DNA of 16,685 nucleotides from Hyphomonadaceae bacterium (GTDB taxonomy: Bacteria > Pseudomonadota > Alphaproteobacteria > Caulobacterales > Aquidulcibacteraceae). Under the pieces are notes generated by a model. The model made no database searches and was not told the origin of the DNA. It saw only the letters and a program-made list of their open reading frames with translations. The DNA is taken from assembly GCA_016791325.1 (NCBI GenBank), contig JAEUMU010000174.1, forward strand, positions 1 to 16,685, written 5' to 3'. Positions within the stretch are counted from its first letter, which is position 1. Each line of letters opens with the position of its first letter. Of the stretch, positions 7,770 to 14,417 are shown piece after piece. The translations under genes were made by a program, and so were the position numbers.

Positions 7770-8192
7770 CTAATCGCCCAGACGCGGCTTCGCGCGGCCG
7801 GCTTTAACATCGCCGCGGCGGGCTTTGTGATCCATACGGCGCTGGCGTTCGCCGCGCGGCACCTTGGTTTTGTGCCGCGGCTTGGGCTTGTGCGTGGCTT
7901 GCGCCACCAGAGCCACCAAGCGCGCCAGCGCATCGGCGCGGTTGCGTTCCTGGGTGCGGTGGGCGTCGGCGCGAATGACAATCTCGCCCTCAAGCGTCAG
8001 CCGCCGCCCGGCCAGCCCCGCCAGCCGCGCGCGCACATCTTCGGGGAGCGCGCTGAGGCCGTGCAGGCGGAACCGCAGCTCCACGGCGGTGGACACCTTG
8101 TTCACGTTCTGCCCGCCGGGCCCGGCCGCGCGGATAAAGCGCTCCTCGATGTCGCGCTCATCAAGCGCCAGCGTGGGTGTGACCGGAATCAT
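7770..8192 (-). CDS. arfB: Alternative ribosome-rescue aminoacyl-tRNA hydrolase
   Basis: The product is 140 aa, the usual ArfB (YaeJ) size. The GGQ motif (RAAGPGGQNVNKVST, Gly26-Gln28) is that of class I release factors and hydrolyses peptidyl-tRNA in the ribosomal P site. There is no codon-recognition domain. The tail (about 100-140) is strongly basic (KPKPRHKTK, RRMDHKARR), as required to reach into the empty mRNA channel of stalled ribosomes. It frees ribosomes stuck on mRNAs lacking a stop codon, backing up tmRNA. It is a single-gene minus-strand unit between the convergent hydrolase and the divergent methyltransferase. Confidence 0.95.
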   Translation of the reverse strand: MIPVTPTLALDERDIEERFIRAAGPGGQNVNKVSTAVELRFRLHGLSALPEDVRARLAGLAGRRLTLEGEIVIRADAHRTQERNRADALARLVALVAQATHKPKPRHKTKVPRGERQRRMDHKARRGDVKAGRAKPRLGD

Positions 8193-8304
8193 GGGCCAAG
8201 CTTACCCCGTCTGCGCCAAAGCGTTCAAAAGCTTGCGAGAGGCGAGACAATCGCACCTTGGCCCCGCTAAGAGGAGGCAGTTCAAAACATACGGGAGGAT
8301 CACC

Positions 8305-9069
8305 ATGCGGGCAGCGATGATTGGCGTGGCGTGCTTGCTGGGCGCGTGCGCTGGGGGGGCGGTGCCAGGGCTCATGATGGCCGCGCCCGCCGCGGTCAGC
8401 GCCAGCGCGCCCAACATCGTCGCCGCCGTCGCCGATGCGCGCCGGCCCGAGGCCGACACTGGCCGCGACGCCCTTCGCCATCCGGCGGACATCCTCGCCT
8501 TCACCCAGGTGCGCGAAGGCCAGCGCATCGCCGATATTGGCCCGGGCGGGGGCTATTATTCGCGCCTGTTCGCCGTCGCCGTGGGCGATGGCGGGCGCGT
8601 TTATGCGGTTGATCGCCCCGGCACGGCCGAGCGCCCGCGCCCGATGAGCACGGTCGCCCCGCAATATGCCAACATCACCCACCTCACAGATGGCTACGCC
8701 GGCTGGAACACGGGCGCCCCGCTCGACGCCATTTTCATCTCGCAGATCTATCACGATTTCTATTTGCCCCAATTGGCCATCGACGTGCCGGCGCTAAACC
8801 GGCAAATGTTCGCGGCGTTGCGCCCGGGCGGCGTGCTCGTCGTGATCGATCACCGCGCGGCGCCCGGCAGCGACATCAGCGTCACCAACACGCTACACCG
8901 CATCGATCAGGCGCAGGTCGTCAGCGATCTCGCCGCCGCCGGCTTCGTGCTGGAAGAAGAAAGCCAAGTGCTGCGCAATCCGGCTGACGATCACCATTTG
9001 CGCGTGTTCGAGAGCGATATTCGCGGACACACTGATCAGTTCGTGCTGCGCTTCCGCAAGCCTGCGTGA
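8305..9069 (+). CDS. Exported (probable lipoprotein) class I SAM-dependent methyltransferase-like protein
   Basis: The product is 254 aa. The N-terminus reads as a short signal peptide with a lipobox (LGAC, Cys15). The rest has the class I methyltransferase fold: LRHPADILAF, motif I IADIGPGGGYYSR (75-87), an acidic end of strand 2 (AVDRP), DAIFISQIYHDFY, LRPGGVLVVIDHRA and a C-terminal FESDI / FVLRFRKP part. Related exported methyltransferase-fold proteins exist in proteobacteria, but since SAM is not known to be available outside the cytoplasm their activity is unclear. The ATG at 8305 follows GGGAGG; the much longer open frame upstream (from 7864) overlaps arfB on the other strand and is not used. 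nudC starts 12 bp downstream, so the pair is probably an operon. Confidence 0.85.
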   Translation: MRAAMIGVACLLGACAGGAVPGLMMAAPAAVSASAPNIVAAVADARRPEADTGRDALRHPADILAFTQVREGQRIADIGPGGGYYSRLFAVAVGDGGRVYAVDRPGTAERPRPMSTVAPQYANITHLTDGYAGWNTGAPLDAIFISQIYHDFYLPQLAIDVPALNRQMFAALRPGGVLVVIDHRAAPGSDISVTNTLHRIDQAQVVSDLAAAGFVLEEESQVLRNPADDHHLRVFESDIRGHTDQFVLRFRKPA

Positions 9070-9081
9070 TTTCGGCTGCGC

Positions 9082-9981
9082 ATGAAGAACCCGAACGCGT
9101 TCGCCCATTACCCGCTGGATCGCGCCGGCCATCACCGGCGTGATCCAGCGTGGCTTGAAGCGGCGTTGGCTTCGCCGGCCGCGCAAGTTCTGGCGCTGCA
9201 TCGCGGGCAAGTGCTGGTGAGCGATGAGGGCGGCGCGCCTTCGCCGGGCTGGCTCAGCGGGCATGCGCATGCCGCGCTGGCGCCAGCGGCGCCGCTTCTG
9301 TTTCTCGGGGTGAGCAGTGATGGCGCGGCGTTCTTCGCCATGAACGTCGCCGATGTCGGCGCTTTCGACGGCATTGGCAGGTTCGAGGAGCTGCGCCCTG
9401 TCGCGGGGGCGCTGAAGCCGGACGATCTCGCCATTATCGGTGCAGCGCGCGCCGTGTTCGAGTGGCATGCGCGCAACGGCTTCTGCGCCCAATGCGGAAC
9501 GCCGACGCAGGTCGCGGAAGCTGGCTGGCGGCGCGATTGTCCCGCCTGTAAGGCCGAGCACTATCCGCGTGTTGATCCGGTTGCGATCATGACGCCGGTT
9601 ATTGGCGATAGGTGTTTCCTCGCCCGCCAGCGCGGCTGGCCACGCGGCATGTATTCAGCGTTGGCCGGCTATATCGAGCCGGGCGAAACGTTCGAGCAAG
9701 GCGCCTCGCGCGAAACGCTGGAAGAGGCCGGCCTGCGTGTAACGAACGTGCGCCTGCACTCAAACCAGCCGTGGCCGTTTCCACATTCGCTGATGATAGG
9801 CGTCATTTGCGAGGTCGAGAACGATCGCGAGACGGTGGATGTCAACGAGCTGGAAAGCGGGCGCTGGTTCACCCGTGACGAGGCGCGCCAGCTGATTGCA
9901 GGAAATCATGCCGATTGCTTCTGCCCACCGAAATTCGCCATCGCGCACCAGTTGATCAAGGCCTGGGCCGAAGAAGGCTAA
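9082..9981 (+). CDS. nudC: NAD(H) pyrophosphatase / RNA decapping Nudix hydrolase
   Basis: The product is 299 aa. An N-terminal domain is followed by a zinc ribbon (Cys135, Cys138, Cys153, Cys156) and a Nudix domain. The Nudix box begins at Gly196 (GYIEPGETFEQG) and has REXXEEXG at 210-217; the NudC-specific motif NQPWPFPHS is at 228-236. It should hydrolyse NADH to NMNH and AMP and, as shown for E. coli NudC, may remove NAD caps from RNA. The start at 9082 is 12 bp after the methyltransferase stop with only a weak ribosome binding site. Its TAA overlaps the TAG of the convergent CDF transporter gene (CTAA, 9978-9981). Confidence 0.95.
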   Translation: MKNPNAFAHYPLDRAGHHRRDPAWLEAALASPAAQVLALHRGQVLVSDEGGAPSPGWLSGHAHAALAPAAPLLFLGVSSDGAAFFAMNVADVGAFDGIGRFEELRPVAGALKPDDLAIIGAARAVFEWHARNGFCAQCGTPTQVAEAGWRRDCPACKAEHYPRVDPVAIMTPVIGDRCFLARQRGWPRGMYSALAGYIEPGETFEQGASRETLEEAGLRVTNVRLHSNQPWPFPHSLMIGVICEVENDRETVDVNELESGRWFTRDEARQLIAGNHADCFCPPKFAIAHQLIKAWAEEG

Positions 9982-10889
9982 TCGCAGTCGCTGCATTCGC
10001 CGCGCTGAGCGCGCTCAATCTGCACCGTGCTGTGCTTGATGCCGAAGCGATGCTCCAGGCCGTGCGTCACGGCATCGAGAAACGCGTCGTCGCCGCCATT
10101 GGGGCGCACCAGATGCGCGGTCAGCGCGGGCTGCGTTGCGCCCATCGCCCACACGTGCAGATCATGCACCGCCGTTACGCCGGGCTGGGCCGCCAGATAC
10201 GCCCGCACCGCCGCCACGTCGATATGGGCGGGCGCTGCGTCGAGCGTGAGATCGAGCGATTCCGTCAGCAAGCTCCACGTGCCCCAAAGGATCAGCGCGA
10301 CCACGCCAATGGAAATCGCGGGGTCGATCCATTGCCAGCTGGTGAGCCAGATGGCGGCGCCCGCCAGGATCACCGCCGCGCTGACGCCCGCATCGGCGAC
10401 CATGTGCAGATACGCCCCGCGCACGTTCACGTCCTGCTTTCGGCCGGCCAGGAACAAAAGCGCCGTGCCGCCATTTATCAGCACGCCCACGCCCGCCACC
10501 GCCATCACGAGAATAGGCTGGGTTTCCACTGGCGTCTGAAAGCGCAGCACCGCCTCCCACAAAATGCCCCCGCACGCGACGATTAGAACGATGGCGTTGG
10601 CCAGCGCCGCCAGAACCGTGGCTTTGGCGAAGCCATAAGTGCGTTGAGTGTTGCCGCGCCGTTGCGCCAGCCAGGCAGCGCCGGCCGCCAGCGCCAGGCC
10701 CAAGACATCGGAAAGGTTGTGCGTCGCATCTGAGAGCAGCGCGGTGGAGCGCGCGATGAAGCCTGCCGCCGCCTCGACCACGACAAAGCCGAGATTTAGA
10801 GCGATTGCGATTGTATAACGTCTGTCGTGCAGGGTGGGGGCGGCGTGGGCGTGATCGTGGCCATGCGAATGCCCGGGATGCCCATGCAT
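9978..10889 (-). CDS. Cation diffusion facilitator (CDF), probable zinc exporter
   Basis: The product is 303 aa with six membrane helices and a cytoplasmic C-terminal domain. The metal site in TM2 is His57-x3-Asp61 (DATHNLSD) and in TM5 His162-x3-Asp166 (HMVADAG), the HD-HD pattern of zinc-selective CDFs of the CzcD/ZitB type. The N-terminus is His-rich (HGHPGHSHGHDHAHA) and may bind Zn. It exports Zn2+ (possibly Cd2+/Co2+) by proton antiport. I chose the ATG at 10889 (MHGH) because the extension to 10976 runs into the divergent gene and adds an Arg/Cys-rich unlike sequence. A 67-bp divergent promoter region separates it from the flavoprotein gene. Confidence 0.93.
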   Translation of the reverse strand: MHGHPGHSHGHDHAHAAPTLHDRRYTIAIALNLGFVVVEAAAGFIARSTALLSDATHNLSDVLGLALAAGAAWLAQRRGNTQRTYGFAKATVLAALANAIVLIVACGGILWEAVLRFQTPVETQPILVMAVAGVGVLINGGTALLFLAGRKQDVNVRGAYLHMVADAGVSAAVILAGAAIWLTSWQWIDPAISIGVVALILWGTWSLLTESLDLTLDAAPAHIDVAAVRAYLAAQPGVTAVHDLHVWAMGATQPALTAHLVRPNGGDDAFLDAVTHGLEHRFGIKHSTVQIERAQRGECSDCD

Positions 10890-10956
10890 GGCGCGGATGT
10901 GGCGCAGAATCGGCGGTTTCGCAAGGGCGCCCCGCCGGCAAGGGGAGGATGCACGC

Positions 10957-12093
10957 ATGCACACACGCCGGACCATGCTGGCGCTCGGCGCCGCGAGTGT
11001 TGCGTCTTCGTGCGCCGCCGCGCGCGGTTTTGGCGAGGGCCTGCAGCAGGATCTGGGGCGCGGCCCGCGCGTACGCCGGCGCTTGGCGCCTGTGCTGGCG
11101 GCGCGCGAGCGCGTGATCCGCGTCGATGTCGGGCTGCGGCCTTACCGCCCGAGCGGCTTCCGCGTCGCCCGCGAAGCGTTGGGCGAAAAAACCATCGTGC
11201 ACAATTACGGCCACGGCGGGGGCGGCATCACGCTCTCGTGGGGCACGTCAAAGCTCGCGCTGGATCAGGGCTTCGACCCCGCACAGCGCGACTACGCTGT
11301 GATTGGCTGTGGCGCGGTGGGCCTCGCGACCGCGCGTCTCTTGCAGGAACGTGGGGCGCGCGTGCGCATTTACGCCAAGGCCATGCCGCCGGACGTGACC
11401 TCCAACGTGGCGGGCGCGCAATGGTGGCCGGCTTCGGTGTTTGAGGGCGCACCCAGTGAAGCGTTCCGCGAGCAGTTCGTGGAAGCGTGCCGTTTCGCCA
11501 ATCGCCGCTTCCAAAGCCTCACCGGGGATGAGTACGGAGTCGGCTGGGAGACGAACTATTACATCAGCGCCCGCCCCATCACGACGTATCCCACCAGCCC
11601 CACCAGCCCGATCCGCGATCTGGCTTTCAATCAGCACGATCTCGAGCCCGGCGAACATCCGTTCGACGCCCCGTATGCGCGCCGCTTCGACACCATGATG
11701 ATTGAAACGCCGCAATACTTGCGCCGTATGGTGGAGGATGTGCGTATAGCTGGCGGAGAGATCGTCGCGCGCGAGTTTCAGCACGTCTCTGAACTGCTCG
11801 CCTTGCCGGAGCGCACCATTTTCAATTGCTCCGGCCTCGGTGCGGGCGCTTTGTTTGGCGATAGCGAAATCCGGCCTGCGCGCGGTCAACTCGTCATTCT
11901 GCTGCCGCAGGCGGAGGTGGATTACAACGTCATCGCTGACGGCGGGTTGTATATGTTCGGCAGGCGCGACGGCATCGTGCTAGGCGGCACCTTTGAGCAA
12001 AACCAGTGGGACTTGTCGCCGACGGATGCTGCGATTGATCGTATCCTCAGCGGCCACCAGCGCATCTTCAACGCGGTGGCGCGCGCGCGTTAG
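10957..12093 (+). CDS. Tat-exported D-amino acid oxidase-like FAD oxidoreductase, circularly permuted
   Basis: The product is 378 aa. The N-terminus ([19 protein letters not shown]) looks like a twin-arginine signal, perhaps with lipidation at Cys19. Next come segments that close the chain in ordinary D-amino acid oxidases: [10 protein letters not shown] with Arg61 at the substrate-carboxylate position, then [15 protein letters not shown] (82-96). Only after these comes the FAD Rossmann motif [10 protein letters not shown] (Gly117, Gly119, Gly122), with [11 protein letters not shown], a middle domain (YYISARP), and finally [22 protein letters not shown] and a last helix. The protein ends where the normal enzyme would enter GLRP. 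It is thus a permuted DAO-family flavoprotein, probably an exported amine or amino acid oxidase. GGGGAGG precedes the ATG. Its stop overlaps that of the convergent gene in TTAG. Confidence 0.85.
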   Translation: MHTRRTMLALGAASVASSCAAARGFGEGLQQDLGRGPRVRRRLAPVLAARERVIRVDVGLRPYRPSGFRVAREALGEKTIVHNYGHGGGGITLSWGTSKLALDQGFDPAQRDYAVIGCGAVGLATARLLQERGARVRIYAKAMPPDVTSNVAGAQWWPASVFEGAPSEAFREQFVEACRFANRRFQSLTGDEYGVGWETNYYISARPITTYPTSPTSPIRDLAFNQHDLEPGEHPFDAPYARRFDTMMIETPQYLRRMVEDVRIAGGEIVAREFQHVSELLALPERTIFNCSGLGAGALFGDSEIRPARGQLVILLPQAEVDYNVIADGGLYMFGRRDGIVLGGTFEQNQWDLSPTDAAIDRILSGHQRIFNAVARAR

Positions 12094-12560
12094 AGCGGCA
12101 TGAACAATACGCGACCGCCTTGCGCTTCCGCGATCTGGCGCGCTTGGCGGCAATCGCTTTCACGCGGCTGCGCCTGGGGCGCCAGACCTTCGATCCAGGC
12201 GCGGCAATAGCCACGCGCCGGCAGCGCTTCCGCCGGCACGCCGGTGAAATCATTGCGCCCATCGTACGTGGCCGCCTCGATGATCGCGCCATCGCGCTTT
12301 TCTTCCACGCGCCCGCCCCAACGCTGCGCCAGCCAGTGGGCATGTTCACATTCCATCGGCGCGGGTTGGGCGTGGGCCGGGAGGGCGTCGTAGACGATGC
12401 GGCATTGGCCGTTGGCCATGACGTCTTCAATCGCAACGGCCTCAACCGGCAGCGTATCGCTGGCGGCGGTCGCCGAGGTGGTGAAGCTGGGCGCGGCCAC
12501 GCCGACCAGCACCGCGAAGGCGATGGCGGTGGCTAGTGCGGGTGCGCTCAACTTGGTCAT
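12090..12560 (-). CDS. Secreted protein with two 33-residue cysteine repeats
   Basis: The product is 156 aa with a signal peptide (hydrophobic core about 8-23, likely cleaved near the following Ala-rich stretch). The mature part holds two copies of one module: Cys53 to Val85 and Cys119 to Val151. Both are 33 residues, with C-R at the start, a second Cys exactly 18 residues later (Cys71, Cys137), an AQP element between them and an A-x3-A-x3-GGRV-like end. One disulfide per module is likely. The modules are joined by an acidic linker ([20 protein letters not shown]). I do not recognise the family. The ATG at 12560 is preferred over a TTG at 12569 that sits too close to the GGAG. Divergent from the TIR-like gene. 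Confidence 0.7.
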   Translation of the reverse strand: MTKLSAPALATAIAFAVLVGVAAPSFTTSATAASDTLPVEAVAIEDVMANGQCRIVYDALPAHAQPAPMECEHAHWLAQRWGGRVEEKRDGAIIEAATYDGRNDFTGVPAEALPARGYCRAWIEGLAPQAQPRESDCRQARQIAEAQGGRVLFMPL

Positions 12561-12629
12561 GGCTCCCAAACTCCGACGGGGGCAGGGCTGTTTCCCTGAA
12601 CCCAGGATGATTTTGCGCGCGGCAATGGA

Positions 12630-12650
12630 TGCCCGCTGTGACCGCGGGCA
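12630..12650. other. Stem-loop in the divergent gap 12561-12801
   Basis: A perfect 7-bp inverted repeat, TGCCCGC (12630-12636) and GCGGGCA (12644-12650), has a 7-nt loop. A second, shorter hairpin lies at 12704-12708 (CCAAC) and 12716-12720 (GTTGG). Neither is followed by a T-tract, so they are not terminators. They may be operators for the divergent genes or chance. I see nothing else identifiable in this 241-bp gap. Confidence 0.25.
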
Positions 12651-12801
12651 CGCTCACGCTTTGGTGAAAGGGGGCGCTTCGCTTTCGAGGCGCGGCGCGG
12701 GAACCAACTCGCCCGGTTGGGGTTACCGCACGCGAAGGGTGCGCTGTTCAATCCCGGCCGCGCGGCGCGGCCAATGCGGCGCGGTCCTGTACGGGGTCCA
12801 C

Positions 12802-13806
12802 ATGACCGACATCGCTTTCATCTGCGTGCGTGAGGACGTCGCCGAAGCGGAAGCGCTCGCCGACATTTTGGACGCCGCCGGCTATGCCGTCACCGCCGAG
12901 AACAACGACGCCGCGCTGCTCGCGAGTACGGTTCAGCTGGTGATCTGGTCGCGCGCGGCGTTGCGCTCCCGCGCCTTCGTTGCAGCAGCTGAGCGCGCCA
13001 TCAACGCCGATGCGGCGGTGGTGGCGTGCCTCGACGATCCGGTCGCGACCGACCTTGAGGGCACGCCTTGCTTCGACTTGCGCGCCTGGGACGGCGCACC
13101 GGAGGCAGCGGTGCTCGATCCGCTGCTTGCCACGCTGGATCAGCGCACCATGGACGCGCGCGCCGCAGGGCGCGACGCCGGCGTGCTGCATCTTTCCTTG
13201 CGCCCACCCGGCGCAGAAGGCGTGCTTGCGCGGGGCGGCGGCGATGTTGGCTATGCCTACGCGTCAGCGCCGGGCGCAATGCGCGGGTTCGATTCGCATT
13301 GGGCGGCGGCCGTTCCAGAAGCGCCGTTCTCCGCTCCGCCGGAGCCGGAGCCGCCGCCGGCGCCGGCGCTGGCGTCCGTTCGCGCGCCGCGCCCGCGCCG
13401 TGGCCGCCCGATCGCTGCGTTCGCCGCTGTATTCGTGGCGGCGGCTCTGTTCACTGGATTCAGTTTCGCCCCGCGCCCCGCTGCGCGGGCCATTATTCCA
13501 GAGGCGCCGGCCACGGCGTCCGTGAGTTTCGCGCAAGCTGCCACGCCATCAGGGCCGCCGGCCATCGCTACGCCCGCCATGCCCGATGTGGCGCCGCCTG
13601 CGCCATGGGGCCACGCCGGGCGCGAACCTGCCTCAGCGCCTCGCATCCGAGAGTCCACACCTCAGCCTTGGCGTTCCTGGGATGCGGCAGAGTCGCCGAT
13701 GCGCGCAGCCGTCCATGATCCAGCGCCCAGCGATCCGACGAGCGCGCTCGTCCCGATCGCCGCCGAGGCGCCTGCGCCGCAAAAACCCAAGCCCAGGCAC
13801 GCCTAG
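12802..13806 (+). CDS. TIR-like domain protein with one membrane segment and proline-rich tail
   Basis: The product is 334 aa. Residues 1-115 follow the TIR_2 pattern: IAFICVRED (usually FISYSxxD), LADILDAAGYAV, VQLVIWSRAALRSRAFV, AERAINADAAVVACLDD, then CFDLRAWDGAPEAAVLDPLLATL, as in alphaproteobacterial TIR proteins. The SY pair is replaced by Cys-Val, the BB-loop region reads TAENND, and the nearest candidate for the catalytic Glu (Glu64) is one residue off the usual spacing, so NADase activity is doubtful. A Gly/Pro-rich linker (150-200) with a basic cluster (RPRRGR) leads to a membrane segment (about 203-222), and the last 110 residues are Pro/Ala-rich, probably outside the cytoplasm. 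The ATG at 12802 follows GGGG. Role unknown; may be a signalling scaffold. Confidence 0.7.
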   Translation: MTDIAFICVREDVAEAEALADILDAAGYAVTAENNDAALLASTVQLVIWSRAALRSRAFVAAAERAINADAAVVACLDDPVATDLEGTPCFDLRAWDGAPEAAVLDPLLATLDQRTMDARAAGRDAGVLHLSLRPPGAEGVLARGGGDVGYAYASAPGAMRGFDSHWAAAVPEAPFSAPPEPEPPPAPALASVRAPRPRRGRPIAAFAAVFVAAALFTGFSFAPRPAARAIIPEAPATASVSFAQAATPSGPPAIATPAMPDVAPPAPWGHAGREPASAPRIRESTPQPWRSWDAAESPMRAAVHDPAPSDPTSALVPIAAEAPAPQKPKPRHA

Positions 13807-14240
13807 TTCGGGCGCGATTCGTCCGGGGAGCTGGCGAAAGCGCGCATGGTGTCGCGCTGGGCCACGATGAAGGCCTTGCCGATTCTGCCGTAGGCGCGCG
13901 TTACTTCCACCATGGGATGGACAAACTCCGCCGCCGCCGCCGCCGCGTCGGCCGCTTCACGTTTGGCGGCGGCGGGCAGGGGCGCATCGACATCCTTCTG
14001 TTCGGGATGCTCCAGCAGCCTAAAGAGCGCATCCTGCTGCTCGCGCATCATGGCGCGCATGCTGTCTGCGCCGGCGCGCCAGGCGTCGAGCGCCATGTGG
14101 GTATTGTGCAGCGCCGCCTTCGCAGCATTGGCCGGCGTCACCAACGCCCACCAATTCAAAGGGTTGAACGCGGGAAACGGCGCAAGAGCCACCAAGCTCA
14201 TGCCATCCGGGGGAGAAGCAGATTTTTGGGCGCGCGTCAT
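13803..14240 (-). CDS. Phasin-like protein
   Basis: The product is 145 aa, mostly predicted helix after a short N-terminal region with FPAFNPLNWWALV. The central part (AAKAALHNTHMALDAWRAGADS followed by MRAMMREQQ) and the C-terminal helix (VTRAYGRIGKAFIVAQRDTM) have the amphipathic, Ala/Gln-rich character of phasins, which coat polyhydroxyalkanoate granules. The similarity is of general character, not a strict motif, and no PHA synthase is in the window. The ATG at 14240 has GGAG about 10 nt upstream; a TTG at 14291 is the only longer alternative. Its TAG and the TAG of the convergent TIR-like gene share the palindrome CTAG (13803-13806). The nrdA terminator upstream makes it a separate transcription unit. 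Confidence 0.55.
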   Translation of the reverse strand: MTRAQKSASPPDGMSLVALAPFPAFNPLNWWALVTPANAAKAALHNTHMALDAWRAGADSMRAMMREQQDALFRLLEHPEQKDVDAPLPAAAKREAADAAAAAAEFVHPMVEVTRAYGRIGKAFIVAQRDTMRAFASSPDESRPN

Positions 14241-14352
14241 AGGGCGGTGCTCCGCTTGAATTTTGCCCCCGCTTAATGATTGCGCACACAATGCACGCCG
14301 CGTTGCGCTGGCTCAAATTACCAATCGCGCAAACCGCGTGGCGCGGCGCCGC

Positions 14353-14387
14353 AAAAGAAAAGGCGCGGGAGCCGAAACCCCCGCGCC
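14353..14387 (-). terminator. Rho-independent terminator of nrdA
   Basis: On the minus strand a perfect 8-bp GC stem (GGCGCGGG at 14387-14380 pairing with CCCGCGCC at 14369-14362) with a 10-nt loop is followed directly by TTTTCTTTT (14361-14353). It starts 31 bp after the nrdA stop codon. This is the clearest intrinsic terminator in the window and separates nrdA from the phasin-like gene. The phasin promoter should lie in 14241-14352. Confidence 0.85.
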
Positions 14388-14417
14388 AGAAGACTCCAAC
14401 TCAAACCAGTCAGCGCG

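Noticed and set aside
7864..8304. Upstream extension of the exported methyltransferase frame
   Set aside because: It overlaps arfB on the other strand, its translation is Arg/Ser-rich and unlike the family, and the ATG at 8305 has a strong ribosome binding site and begins a signal peptide.
9118..9150. CGCCGG...CCGGCG inverted repeats near the start of nudC
   Set aside because: They lie inside coding sequence with a normal reading frame, and such repeats are frequent by chance in this base composition.
11589..11610. CCCACCAGC direct repeat
   Set aside because: It encodes a short PTSPTSP loop in the flavoprotein and has only two copies.
17..12560. Shared CRQ...A...G.RV motif between the secreted proteins at 17-358 and 12090-12560, suggesting a common family
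   Set aside because: The spacing from Cys to the Gly-Arg-Val part differs (8 versus 11 residues) and the Cys-Cys spacing also differs, so the likeness is probably coincidental.
12397..12801. Upstream extension of the TIR-like protein frame
   Set aside because: It overlaps the signal-peptide end of the divergent secreted protein; the TIR-like domain starts at 12802 next to a ribosome binding site.
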